A stretch of 64,000 nucleotides of DNA, from positions 2,713,001-2,777,000 of the forward strand of contig CP046147.1 in the NCBI GenBank assembly GCA_029593915.1, given 5' to 3'. The stretch is from Candidatus Lucifugimonas marina. Its GTDB lineage: Bacteria; Chloroflexota; Dehalococcoidia; Lucifugimonadales; Lucifugimonadaceae. The notes below the pieces were generated by a model that saw only the letters and a program-made list of their open reading frames with translations, made no database searches and was not told the DNA's origin. How positions within the stretch are numbered: the first letter of the stretch is position 1; every line of letters begins with the position of its first letter. Positions 17,585-25,897 of the stretch are shown here, in pieces. The position numbers and the translations under genes were made by a program.

Positions 17585-18076
17585 ATGGCTAAACAGAGAT
17601 CAATCCGAGTCGGAGCAGCAGGAGTCATCATCCAAGATGGCAAAGTCCTGCTGGTTAAATTCGACGACGAAAATGGCCCGCACTACAACTACCCGGGCGG
17701 TGGTCACCAAGAAGGCGAAACCCTTCGGCAAACTGCCGCTCGGGAAGTCAAAGAAGAAACCAATGCCGATGTGGAGGTCGGCCGATTGCTCGCAGTAGTC
17801 GAATCCGCTCCGTTCGAGGTCGACTACATCTATGGTTCAACACACTTCTTGAAGCTGTTCTTCGAATGTGAACTCAAGCCGGGAAGCGTGCCTAGACTCC
17901 CCGACAAGCCCGACCCAAACGAAGTCTCAGTCGAATGGCTTCCACTCGACAAGCTAGATCAGCACCCTGTAATTCCAGGAGTTAGCAAACAATTAGCAGA
18001 GGCATTGAGCAGCGATACGCCCGTATATGTCGAAGACACCGGCGAAGTAGCCCAACTTATTAAGGAACAAAAATGA
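17585..18076 (+). CDS. Nudix hydrolase
   Basis: 163 aa. The Nudix box GGGHQEGETLRQTAAREVKEET has the G-x5-E-x7-REVxEE spacing that places the Mg2+-binding glutamates. The family cleaves nucleoside diphosphates linked to another group; the substrate here is unknown. ATG start 11 bases after the enolase-superfamily gene; its TGA stop overlaps the ATG of a 56-residue gene by ATGA, implying an operon of three. Confidence 0.92.
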   Translation: MAKQRSIRVGAAGVIIQDGKVLLVKFDDENGPHYNYPGGGHQEGETLRQTAAREVKEETNADVEVGRLLAVVESAPFEVDYIYGSTHFLKLFFECELKPGSVPRLPDKPDPNEVSVEWLPLDKLDQHPVIPGVSKQLAEALSSDTPVYVEDTGEVAQLIKEQK

Positions 18077-18243
18077 CCGACTGCATTCCCGGCGCCAACG
18101 ACAATCGACACGATTTCTCAATCACACCAGTCGACGTTTCAGCAAACGCCACACTCATCTTCAAAACGTGCAGTTACTGTGGCGTCTCATACCGATACGT
18201 AGATCAAATCTGGGAAGAAATCGCAGTCGAAAACATCGATTAA
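18073..18243 (+). CDS. Small CxxC protein, 56 aa
   Basis: A short gene whose ATG overlaps the Nudix stop codon (ATGA). It begins MTDCIPGAND and has a TCSYCGVSYRYVDQIW motif at about 32-47; the CxxC pair could bind a metal or be redox-active, but only one pair is present. Codon use (GAC, ATC, TAC, CGA) is like the neighbours, supporting real coding. No family recognised. It is followed by a terminator shared with the convergent membrane-protein gene. Confidence 0.6.
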   Translation: MTDCIPGANDNRHDFSITPVDVSANATLIFKTCSYCGVSYRYVDQIWEEIAVENID

Positions 18244-18266
18244 CCAAATAATTCGTTAAACAAAAA

Positions 18267-18287
18267 GATGGCGACAAAATCGCCATC
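18267..18287 (-). terminator. Terminator of the 18325-19969 minus-strand operon
   Basis: GATGGCGA-CAAAA-TCGCCATC hairpin. On the minus strand it is followed by TTTTTG, so it ends the three-gene minus operon and, more weakly, the plus-strand Nudix operon. Confidence 0.75.
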
Positions 18288-18324
18288 ACCTAGCAATTAC
18301 CTAATTGCCAACCTCAACCCCCAA

Positions 18325-18906
18325 CTAACCTTCGTTCGCAGCAGCCTCTGCAGCCTGAAGCCACAGTTCCTGAGCATGAACCAGCTTGTTGGAAGCCTCT
18401 TCGGATCGAATCTGATCTGCCACCAGAGTATCTATGGCGTTCTGGAAGAACTCATCGAACAGAATCAAACCGTCCTGAGTCGTTCGCAGCGCGTCCAAGC
18501 CAATACTGTGTGAAACAGCATGCTCTTCAGGAACATCGATAGCCATCCACTGGTTGATTACAGCCTGTGAGTCGGAAATCAGCACTCGAGCCGTCTGCTG
18601 ACTTGTTGAATAAAGAACAACATGGTCATCCTCGGATGCAACCGTTGCGACGTTGAACTCGTCAACCATCGTATTCCAGCCGTCAGTGATCTCGTTCTGC
18701 ATCGCCACTACTTCGATGGCCTGCCGCTCATAAACCGAAAGACCATCACCCTTTTCATAGCTCGTCGCCATGAAAATCGCACCGATCAACATCCCGAACA
18801 TAAGAGTCGAGATAACAGTCAGAAACGCCCTGCCGAATCGAGGCTTCGACTCAACGTTCGAATCAACCGTTTCGTGATCATGTGAAGTTGTGATGTCTTG
18901 CGTCAT
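18325..18906 (-). CDS. Hypothetical single-pass membrane protein
   Basis: 193 aa. A charged N-terminal 28 residues (cytoplasmic by the positive-inside rule) precede one membrane helix (FLTVISTLMFGMLIGAIFMA, about 29-48) and a largely helical extracytoplasmic part of about 145 residues with no Cys and no family I recognise. Its shape resembles the sensing half of a receptor without a signalling domain. It is the third gene of a minus-strand set with an Ig-like protein (8 bases upstream) and a degenerate receiver protein. Confidence 0.7.
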   Translation of the reverse strand: MTQDITTSHDHETVDSNVESKPRFGRAFLTVISTLMFGMLIGAIFMATSYEKGDGLSVYERQAIEVVAMQNEITDGWNTMVDEFNVATVASEDDHVVLYSTSQQTARVLISDSQAVINQWMAIDVPEEHAVSHSIGLDALRTTQDGLILFDEFFQNAIDTLVADQIRSEEASNKLVHAQELWLQAAEAAANEG

Positions 18907-18913
18907 ATATCTC

Positions 18914-19279
18914 TTATCTCACCGACACTGTTGTGAGTGTCGATTTCGTGTTTCCAACGGAATCAGTCACCTTGGCGATAATGGTGTGGATACTACCTGA
19001 CCTCTCCGACGAGCTGTCCCAGATCGCACCGTAGTACCCAGAAAGCGGCGAATACTTGGCCGATATCAAAGTCGCACCATCAACAAGTAATTCAACTCGA
19101 AGATTGCCGACAGTCTCGTGATCACTCAAAGCGTCGACAAGAATGAAAACGTCTCCGCCAACCTTGAAGCTAGCTCCAGGAGTCACCATTCGAATTCGGG
19201 GTGATCGTACTTTAGGCCTTACCGGCGCAACTGCACTGTTACCACGCAAGCTTGATATTCGATCTCGAGTATTCAGCAT
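18914..19279 (-). CDS. Small protein with Ig-like beta domain
   Basis: 121 aa. After a basic N-terminus, residues about 30-120 read as a single beta-sandwich repeat: GGDVFILVDALSD, VELLVDGATLISAKYSP, YYGAIWDSS and HTIIAKVTDSVGNTKSTLTTV, the pattern of bacterial Ig-like 'Big' domains. No signal peptide is evident. The start lies 3 bases after the receiver-domain gene, so it is coupled to it. Confidence 0.7.
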   Translation of the reverse strand: MLNTRDRISSLRGNSAVAPVRPKVRSPRIRMVTPGASFKVGGDVFILVDALSDHETVGNLRVELLVDGATLISAKYSPLSGYYGAIWDSSSERSGSIHTIIAKVTDSVGNTKSTLTTVSVR

Positions 19280-19282
19280 CTT

Positions 19283-19969
19283 CTAAACCTCCGCCGAAGT
19301 GATTGCGATGCCTTCGATATCGTCAGTGTCTTCATCTTCTGGCAACCTGAAGGTTTGAACCTGACCATTCCAGCGGAACAGCTGACCCCGTGATTTTTTA
19401 GCTGCGATTCGGCGTTCCTTAGTCGAACCATCCAAGATCCGGTCCAGAATCGAATCGACAGAGTTTTCAACTACACCAAGCAGGTCACGGTCAATTCGAG
19501 GGTCGATAAACGGAATGCCCCATGACGCACCCTGAATTGCCTTTGCAAGAAGTTCAGGCTTGCGTGCCGTAGAGGTAAGAACGTATGACCACTCAAGACC
19601 GAGTCCTGTTGGAATCATCGCCAATCGCTCCGGATCGGAGTAAGGCGAAACAATCACAATTCCCAGAGTCGGGCTGATCTTTCGAAGCGCAAACGCAGCG
19701 TCGATTCCACCCAGTTCATAACCGAGGTCGATATCGATAATTGCAACGTCGGGTCGGAGGAGGACCGTTCGTTCTACCGCTGTGTCACGATCCTGTGCGC
19801 CACCTGTCATGGCAGTCGTAGGATTCTTGTCTACCGATTCGGCGATTGTCTCAATGAATCGAGCAGAACGTGCTGCGATCATTACCTTAGTAGAAGCCTT
19901 TGCCAAACGCTTTTTAGCATTAGCTGTACGAGGTGTTCGGTATGTTCGTCGTCGGAATGTGATTTTCAT
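19283..19969 (-). CDS. Response-regulator-like protein with receiver domain
   Basis: 228 aa. After a very basic N-terminus (KITFRRRTYRTPRTANAKKR), residues about 28-150 follow a CheY-like pattern: LLRPDVAIIDIDLGYELGGIDAAFALRKISP holds the Asp at the end of strand 3, and GIVIVSPYSDP corresponds to strand 4. The acidic pair after strand 1 is missing (VMIAARSARFIE) and the Lys of strand 5 is not clear, so phosphorylation may be lost. The C-terminal 70 residues have no recognisable DNA-binding fold. First gene of the minus-strand trio. Confidence 0.7.
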   Translation of the reverse strand: MKITFRRRTYRTPRTANAKKRLAKASTKVMIAARSARFIETIAESVDKNPTTAMTGGAQDRDTAVERTVLLRPDVAIIDIDLGYELGGIDAAFALRKISPTLGIVIVSPYSDPERLAMIPTGLGLEWSYVLTSTARKPELLAKAIQGASWGIPFIDPRIDRDLLGVVENSVDSILDRILDGSTKERRIAAKKSRGQLFRWNGQVQTFRLPEDEDTDDIEGIAITSAEV

Positions 19970-20268
19970 ATCTGTCGCTCCAACCGCCTTGTCTACGGTT
20001 TTGTCGCACCCCAGTCGCAGTTATGTGTGACGAAGGTGTGCTGTACAAACAGAATGCGTGTTCCTACCTACCGGCAGTAGTCCTACAGACTCACCCGACC
20101 GAGCCAACTGGCTCATTTGAGGCAGATGCCCGAATGACCCTATGAGCGCAATTGAACTAGGAACACACTTAGTCCCTGCTGAAGGTGTGCACCAAAGTGG
20201 GTGAAAGTTGTGATTCCGGTGGGCGAAAAATTTCACACTTTAAAACCGACACCGCTGCAACGACCAGT

Positions 20269-20347
20269 CCTCCCCCGGATAGGGGGAGCTTGAGGGTGAG
20301 ACTGCGAAGCAGAGCCGAGTGACGAGTCACGAGCGCGACTAACGCCC
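20269..20347. repeat. Dispersed hairpin repeat family D, copy 2
   Basis: CTCCCCC-GGATA-GGGGGAG hairpin, tail with GAGGGTGAGACTGC and AGAGCCGAGTGACGA, ending GTCACGAGCGCGACTAACG then CCCC. The last 19 bases match 26656-26674 at 17 positions. The other part of the gene-free stretch 19970-20268 probably contains the promoter of the minus trio; I see no gene in it. Confidence 0.7.
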
Positions 20348-21394
20348 CTATATATTCACGTGCACCTTGATCGAACCCGAAGTCTTGTCCCAGGCAGCAT
20401 CAAAGCCATCCTGGATATTCTCGAGCCCAACTTGATGCGTCACGATATCTCGGTAAGGAATCTCACCTGAAGCCAGCAGATCAATAGCCACCTCATAGTC
20501 GTGACGACCATCGATCACGCCATAGCAAATCACCGACTGCATGCGAATTTCTCTCAGCAAAGGCTCGAACAGATCGAACTCCATCGGAATCTTCACACCA
20601 CCCAGATACAGCATCGTGCCTTGATTACGAGTCGCCTTTATCGCCTGCTTAAACGAAGCGTTCTGGTGACCACCAACCGACTCCACAACGAAATCAGCGC
20701 CAATACCGTTCGTAGCATCCAAACAAGCGGCCTCGAAAGCACCTTCCTCAGAACCAACAACAATATCCGCACCCATCTTCTTAGCCGCCTCAGCCTGATG
20801 TGGATGCCTTGCCGAAGCAATCACAGTTCGAGCGCCAAACGCCTTAGCCGCTGCAATAGAAGAAAGACCAATCGTCGCCGAACCGACGACACCAACAACA
20901 TCGTCCGGCTGCATCCGACCGTACCTAAGACCGTGAACACTCACCGCCATCGGCTCGACTAAACCGCCGTCGATCCAGTCCATCCCGTCTGGAAGCTTGA
21001 ACAATCCAGCCGGCTTACGAGTCATGTACTGAGCAAACCCACCACCAGTGTCTGGCGCAAGATTCATGCAGTGCTTCCACTGACCGTATCGGCAGAAGTG
21101 GCAGGTCAAGCAAGCACGCCCGGCGCCGATCATTTCGATGGCAACACGATCGCCGACTTTTAGATTCTTCTCGCCCTTCGGCAGTTCGAGAATCTCACCA
21201 GCAACCTCGTGACCTGAAGCCATCTCCTGCGCTTCGGTCCGACTAGTCGTCATATGCAAATCGGAACCGCAAATACCCGTCTGACGAACGCGAATCATCG
21301 CCGAGCCCTCGTACATCTCAGGCGTCGGCACGTCCTGAACTATGTATTGACCCGTTCCGTCGTCTAGCGCTGCCCGCATCGTCTCTGCCATCAA
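20348..21394 (-). CDS. Zinc-dependent alcohol/polyol dehydrogenase (MDR family)
   Basis: 348 aa medium-chain dehydrogenase. Catalytic zinc ligands in TGICGSDLHM and SGHEVAGEI, structural-zinc Cys cluster CLTCHFCRYGQWKHC (about 97-111), and an NAD-binding core VVGVVGSATIGLSSIAAAKAFG. Closest in layout to threonine/sorbitol-dehydrogenase-like enzymes; the substrate is not assignable. The start is MMAET, with ATG at either residue 1 or 2. It is divergent from the DapA-family gene, with a shared intergenic stretch of about 150 bases. Confidence 0.9.
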   Translation of the reverse strand: MMAETMRAALDDGTGQYIVQDVPTPEMYEGSAMIRVRQTGICGSDLHMTTSRTEAQEMASGHEVAGEILELPKGEKNLKVGDRVAIEMIGAGRACLTCHFCRYGQWKHCMNLAPDTGGGFAQYMTRKPAGLFKLPDGMDWIDGGLVEPMAVSVHGLRYGRMQPDDVVGVVGSATIGLSSIAAAKAFGARTVIASARHPHQAEAAKKMGADIVVGSEEGAFEAACLDATNGIGADFVVESVGGHQNASFKQAIKATRNQGTMLYLGGVKIPMEFDLFEPLLREIRMQSVICYGVIDGRHDYEVAIDLLASGEIPYRDIVTHQVGLENIQDGFDAAWDKTSGSIKVHVNI

Positions 21395-21545
21395 AATTCC
21401 TCTTTGCCAGTCCTGAAAATTGGTGTGAACTCAACTAGTGGCGCATCTTACCCCACTTCGCCCCACCCAAACGGGTGTATTCTCGGTGCTCCAGATTTTT
21501 CGAACCAACACACAACACTCCGCCAGCATCACCGGCATAAAAAAA

Positions 21546-22475
21546 ATGACACAGACCACACAATTCCGCGGCGTCTACGCCATTCCAGTCACACCCTTCA
21601 ATGAAGACCTCTCAATCGACTGGGATTCCCTTCGAAAATGTATCGAATTCAGTCTTAATGCTGGAACACACGGAATTGTTCTGCCCGTCAACGCCTCGGA
21701 AGGACCATTCCTAACCGACGCAGAGCGAAAAGAAGTTCTCAAAACCGGAATCGAAGTGGTAAACGGTGCAGTTCCAGTAGTTGCAGGTGTCAGCGGAGCA
21801 TCTACAGCCGTTTCTGTCGAGCTAACAAAAAACGCCGCCGAACTCGGTGCCGACGCCGTAATGGCAATGCCACCAAACGGAGCCGCTGGAGCCGTTATCT
21901 GGGACCACTACTCCGCAATCGCAGAAACAGGACAACTTCCTGTTTGGATTCAGAACAACAAGCCACCTGCAGGCCCAGTCGTTCCGACGCCAATGATGAT
22001 CAAGCTCCTAAACGAGGTTGAACACGTCGACTACGTGAAAGAGGAAAGCTACCTGCCCGGTCAGATCATGACTGAACTCATCGAAAAAGCGGGTGGAGCA
22101 GTCAAAGGACTCATGGGCGGTATGGGCGGACGTTTCCTTGTAGACGAGTACCGACGAGGATCAGCGGGCACGATGCCAGCAGGGCACATTACCGATGCTC
22201 ACGTCAAACTCTGGAACGCTCTCGACGCCGGTGGTATCGATTCAGACGGACTCCAAATCGTTACCGACGAAGCACGTACTCTCTGGGAACGAATGATTCC
22301 ATCGCTTAACTTCGAATTCCTGTTCGGAGCCAACGCATACAAAGCAGCTTACTTCCGACGTGGAATCATCAAAACTGATCTCACTCGAAACCCAGCCAAC
22401 AAGTACCTCGACAAACTCGACTACGAAGAACTCGACACGATCCTCGACCGAATGGGCGACCTGCTAGACAGATAG
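21546..22475 (+). CDS. DapA-family aldolase/dehydratase
   Basis: 309 aa from ATG 21546, chosen over the upstream ATG 21438 because homology starts at TQFRGVYAIPVTPF. A TIM barrel with Schiff-base Lys in HVDYVKEESYLPG. GIVLPVNASEGPFLT corresponds to the GTTGE loop but with NAS-EG in place of TTGE. The tyrosine of the catalytic triad, normally in a YN-P segment, is replaced by PVWIQNNKPPAG. It is therefore probably not a true dihydrodipicolinate synthase but a related sugar-acid or pyruvate aldolase. A 2H phosphoesterase gene follows after 33 bases. Confidence 0.87.
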   Translation: MTQTTQFRGVYAIPVTPFNEDLSIDWDSLRKCIEFSLNAGTHGIVLPVNASEGPFLTDAERKEVLKTGIEVVNGAVPVVAGVSGASTAVSVELTKNAAELGADAVMAMPPNGAAGAVIWDHYSAIAETGQLPVWIQNNKPPAGPVVPTPMMIKLLNEVEHVDYVKEESYLPGQIMTELIEKAGGAVKGLMGGMGGRFLVDEYRRGSAGTMPAGHITDAHVKLWNALDAGGIDSDGLQIVTDEARTLWERMIPSLNFEFLFGANAYKAAYFRRGIIKTDLTRNPANKYLDKLDYEELDTILDRMGDLLDR

Positions 22476-22508
22476 CAATCAACAAATACTGGAAACAAGG
22501 AGTGAGTC

Positions 22509-23081
22509 ATGACCGATCACGTCGATGCGAACGCACTGCCGAACGATAAGTTTGGATACCGAATCTACGGTGTCATGGCTCATCTCCCCGAACCACAGGC
22601 CAGCGAAGTCCGTAAGTTTCATAAGATCATCGGTGCCGACGATCTGGCAACAAAGCCTCACTGTTCTATCGACAACTTTTGGGGGCCCGACGATCTGGAG
22701 TCCGTCAAAGCAGCGCTTAAGCTCGTTGCAGCACGCCAAAAGCCGTTCGAAACCAGTGTCGATTTTGATGGTCTACGAGTCGGTAAGTGGGGCTGCGCAT
22801 ACGAGATCAAGTCCACTCCCGAACATCTCGCACTACAAGCCGCAGTTGAAGAAGCAATGCTGCCGCTCACTAAACGACTCCGCCCCCCAGGAACCTACTG
22901 GCCTCACACGACGATGGTTCTCGATGCCAAATCCGAAGAGTTCCCGTTGATGGAAACCAATCTCGAAAAAATCGACATGACCGGCAGAATGAAGTTCGAC
23001 ACTATCTCGTTGATCGGTCGAATCGGTCCATCCCGAGGGGGCGAATACGAGATCCTCGAAAACTATCCGCTACTCGGATAA
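22509..23081 (+). CDS. 2H phosphoesterase / 2'-5' RNA ligase-like protein
   Basis: 190 aa. Two HxS/T-like motifs, KPHCSIDNF (about 49-57) and YWPHTTMVLD (about 135-144), match the paired His motifs of the 2H phosphoesterase superfamily, which acts on 2',3'-cyclic or 2'-5' phosphodiester bonds. An ATG start follows AACAAGGAG about 9 bases upstream, a strong Shine-Dalgarno sequence. It is 33 bases after the DapA-family gene and converges with the 62-aa membrane gene, with only one base between their stops. Confidence 0.75.
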   Translation: MTDHVDANALPNDKFGYRIYGVMAHLPEPQASEVRKFHKIIGADDLATKPHCSIDNFWGPDDLESVKAALKLVAARQKPFETSVDFDGLRVGKWGCAYEIKSTPEHLALQAAVEEAMLPLTKRLRPPGTYWPHTTMVLDAKSEEFPLMETNLEKIDMTGRMKFDTISLIGRIGPSRGGEYEILENYPLLG

Positions 23082-23082
23082 A

Positions 23083-23271
23083 TCACGCCCGCCGTCGCCA
23101 AACCAGCACCATCACCGCAACCGGAAAAAGCACGATCACTGCACCTAGCAGCAATACCATCGCGCCCGCATCAATCCCCAGAACGTGATCAATCTTGTCG
23201 CTCAACCACTCCCAAAGATCGGGATCTATCGGCTCCGAGTGATGAGCTAGCGGCAGCAACAATCGAGCCAT
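23083..23271 (-). CDS. Small single-pass membrane protein, 62 aa
   Basis: An acidic/His N-terminal 30 residues, then a strong membrane helix (AGAMVLLLGAVIVLFPVAVMVLVW) ending in WRRRA. The gene starts directly after the stop of the MFS transporter, and is last in a minus-strand set of amidohydrolase, 47-aa membrane protein, MFS and this. Orientation by the positive-inside rule puts the C-terminus in the cytoplasm. No family recognised. Confidence 0.6.
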   Translation of the reverse strand: MARLLLPLAHHSEPIDPDLWEWLSDKIDHVLGIDAGAMVLLLGAVIVLFPVAVMVLVWRRRA

Positions 23272-24624
23272 CTACGACCCGCCTTGTGAACCTGATCCCG
23301 CACCCACCGCAGCACCCGTAGGAACAACATCATCCGCTGGCACCGGCGAATACCGCACAGAATCACGCTTCTCACGAATCGACAACGAAACAATCCCCGC
23401 TGCCAACAAAGTCAACGCCCCAATAGCAAACGGTACGTCGTACGAGCCCCACCTCGTAAACGCCCAACCAAACAACATCACGGCGCCAGCACCGCCAAGT
23501 TGATGCGACATGTTCGCCAGTCCAAACAATGTTCCGAGATTACGCACGCCATACACATCAGCAGTAAGCGAAGCAGTCAGCGGAACTGTCGCCAACCACG
23601 ACATCCCACCAATCACCGCAAACGCCCAAATAGCCTGAGGTCCGGGCACAACGATCAACGAAATAAACGCCAATCCTCTAACGAGATACACAGCACCTAA
23701 AAGATTCTTTCGCTGCCATCGATCAGACAGCATTCCAACAACCAGAACACCGCCAGCGTTAATCGCACTCAGCACACCAAATGCAAGGGCAGCAGTTCCG
23801 GTCGTAATATCCTCGCTAATCGCCCATCGAACGAAGTGAACCGAAATCGAAGCTGTCGTAATTCCACATACAAAATAAGCAAACGAAAGCTGCCAAATCG
23901 GCTTTGATCCAAGAGCGTCCTTCCACTGTTCAACGAACTTTGGACCTACCGGCTTCACCGCAACTTTAACATCACCATTTTCCGATTCGACTGGCTCTTC
24001 CCCGTCGATATGAAGTCCCATGTCACCAGGTTTGCTTCGCACCACTAGCAACAAAAGCGGAATGCCAAGCCCTAATGCCAAAGCTCCTACTATCACCCAG
24101 GCAGTCCGCCAGCCGTATTCGACCAACACGTAACTGAGAAACGGCACGACTATCAGTCCACCGACTGATCCTCCAGCGATCAAAATCGACATCGCTGTTC
24201 CACGTTTACGATCAAACCAGCGTGCGATCACAACACCGGTAGTGGCGGGGGATATACCGCCTGATGCAAACGAGATTACAAACCCGTAAAGCACTATTAG
24301 TCCGAATACATTCGACACCGCTGCAACACCAATAGTCGCGCTCGCCATCACTGCCAGTGAAACAATTAGAACCGGTCGTCCGCCATACCTATCTGTCAGA
24401 TATCCGACCAACGGTTGAGAGAATCCATTCGCGAGCCAGCCTATTGCTGCGGCAAGAGAGATAGCGGCAGTAGATACGCCCCAATCCTCTTCCCAAGTCT
24501 TAACAAATACACCGAATCCCTGTCGTGACCCAATAGCCAAGAACGACGCGAAAAACAGAGCCGCGACTATGTACCAGCCGTAATAAACGCCCTGTTTTGT
24601 TGGCTTCTCAGACGAACCGTTCAA
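23272..24624 (-). CDS. MFS transporter
   Basis: 450 aa with 12 predicted membrane helices. The loop 2-3 signature reads GYLTDRYGGRPVL and loop 8-9 GMLSDRWQRKNLL, both MFS motif A. The first half (YYGWYIVAALFFASFLAIGSRQGFGVF) resembles the oxalate/formate and monocarboxylate antiporter-like group. The hydrophilic central loop is about 30 residues and there is a Gly/Ser-rich C-terminus. Substrate is unknown; the amidohydrolase upstream suggests a carboxylic acid or lactone. It starts 7 bases after a 47-residue membrane gene. Confidence 0.9.
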   Translation of the reverse strand: MNGSSEKPTKQGVYYGWYIVAALFFASFLAIGSRQGFGVFVKTWEEDWGVSTAAISLAAAIGWLANGFSQPLVGYLTDRYGGRPVLIVSLAVMASATIGVAAVSNVFGLIVLYGFVISFASGGISPATTGVVIARWFDRKRGTAMSILIAGGSVGGLIVVPFLSYVLVEYGWRTAWVIVGALALGLGIPLLLLVVRSKPGDMGLHIDGEEPVESENGDVKVAVKPVGPKFVEQWKDALGSKPIWQLSFAYFVCGITTASISVHFVRWAISEDITTGTAALAFGVLSAINAGGVLVVGMLSDRWQRKNLLGAVYLVRGLAFISLIVVPGPQAIWAFAVIGGMSWLATVPLTASLTADVYGVRNLGTLFGLANMSHQLGGAGAVMLFGWAFTRWGSYDVPFAIGALTLLAAGIVSLSIREKRDSVRYSPVPADDVVPTGAAVGAGSGSQGGS

Positions 24625-24631
24625 ATCAGCC

Positions 24632-24775
24632 CTACTTATCGTCTATCTCGCGAATCTTCGTCGCCCATTCTTCCCGTTCATCCTCACGACCTGCGTCGTA
24701 GCCAGCACTTCTACCCATTCGGTAAATAATGCCAGCCACGATTATTGCCAGAGCAAGAGCTATCAGGAACTGCAT
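24632..24775 (-). CDS. Small single-pass membrane protein, 47 aa
   Basis: A short gene between the amidohydrolase and the MFS transporter on the same strand. MQFLIALALAIIVAGIIYRM is one membrane helix, followed by a highly charged soluble tail (AGREDEREEWATKIREIDDK). It sits 22 bases after the amidohydrolase and 7 bases before the transporter. Its placement suggests a small accessory partner of the transporter, but function is unknown. Confidence 0.6.
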   Translation of the reverse strand: MQFLIALALAIIVAGIIYRMGRSAGYDAGREDEREEWATKIREIDDK

Positions 24776-24797
24776 CAGTCGCCCTCAATCAACCAAA

Positions 24798-25682
24798 CTA
24801 GTCGACCCGCATGATCTCAACCGCGTCCCGGTTGATAATCCCTTCAATGTCCTCGGAAGGAATCTGCGGCAAGTGGTGGTCCTTCGCAAATTTCTCTAAT
24901 CCACGAAGATGATCAATGTTGTCCTGAGGACGTGTCACCGGCCAATCGGATCCAAACAAAATCTTGTCGGTCACGCCCCATTCGTAAAACAGACGCATTC
25001 CCTGCCAGAACGAATACGGTCGGTAGTACTGAGCCGAAACATCTGCCCAAACATTAGGGTGCTTGCGAACCACCGATAAGCAGTCGGTCTGCCACGGGTG
25101 CCCCAGATGTGCGAGAACCATCGTCAGATTCGGGAACGCCATCGCAATCTTGTCCGAAGTCAACGGGTGTGCGTAGGTAAGGGGAGCCTCTGTCATCGGC
25201 GAAGTTCCCTGATGGAACACGATCGGAATCCCATCTGCCTCCAACCGAGAAAACATGTTGAAGGCTTCAGGACCCAACGGATCGAAATCCTGATAGTTCG
25301 GGCCAAGCTTAATTCCCTTGCAACCGAGATCACCAACACAACGGTCGTACTCGTCTTTCCAGTTCGGATCGAGCGGGTGCAACGACATGAACGGGACGAT
25401 CTTGTCCGGAGCATACTTTGCTGTCTCAGCCGCCACATCGTTGTGGTTCTGGCCCTCTTCCCAACCCTCGGTGCGCAAAACTCGTTCGTTTGGTCGCCAC
25501 GGCCGGGGTGCGATTCCAAAAATGAAGGCCTTGTCGACCGGTCCAATGTCTCGCAAATAATCGTCGATCGAGTTCGTCAGCTGAACTGTCTCACCCGAAC
25601 GCATCGTCGTCTCGATCTGCATCTCGTCTGGTGGAACGGTTTCTTTGTGACTCGGTAAGTGGGTATGAACGTCAACGATCAT
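24798..25682 (-). CDS. Metal-dependent amidohydrolase (amidohydro_2, TIM barrel)
   Basis: 294 aa. The HxH metal motif appears as IVDVHTHLP at the N-terminus, a central His is in IVFHQGTSP, another in VLAHLGHPW, and the C-terminal catalytic Asp in LFGSDWPVTRP. This is the signature of the 2-pyrone-4,6-dicarboxylate hydrolase/ACMSD-like group of decarboxylases and hydrolases. The substrate is unknown. It is first in a four-gene minus operon with two small membrane proteins and an MFS transporter, so it probably processes the imported compound. Confidence 0.88.
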   Translation of the reverse strand: MIVDVHTHLPSHKETVPPDEMQIETTMRSGETVQLTNSIDDYLRDIGPVDKAFIFGIAPRPWRPNERVLRTEGWEEGQNHNDVAAETAKYAPDKIVPFMSLHPLDPNWKDEYDRCVGDLGCKGIKLGPNYQDFDPLGPEAFNMFSRLEADGIPIVFHQGTSPMTEAPLTYAHPLTSDKIAMAFPNLTMVLAHLGHPWQTDCLSVVRKHPNVWADVSAQYYRPYSFWQGMRLFYEWGVTDKILFGSDWPVTRPQDNIDHLRGLEKFAKDHHLPQIPSEDIEGIINRDAVEIMRVD

Positions 25683-25806
25683 TGTTTTATTTCTCTCTCA
25701 AACTACGATCAGCATCGCCCAGTCGATCAGGGCGCCGATGGACGCAAATACTACGCCTGTATTTCGAATTGCAACACTAAGAAAGGATAGGATCGCAGCC
25801 ATTGTC

Positions 25807-25827
25807 ATTCTGAACAAGATTCAGAAT
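25807..25827. repeat. Short hairpin repeat family A', copy 2
   Basis: ATTCTGAA-CAAGA-TTCAGAAT, preceded by GTC as at 15822. It lies in the intergenic stretch between the divergent amidohydrolase and MFS genes. Confidence 0.7.
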
Positions 25828-25897
25828 CACTTTCGAAGCTGAACTGTTCTCATCACCCAACATCAATATCCTTCAGATCGATTCGTCTCACCAATCA

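Noticed and set aside
20021-20236. 71-aa minus-strand frame
   Set aside because: Composition and codon use unlike neighbours; lies in a promoter and repeat region.
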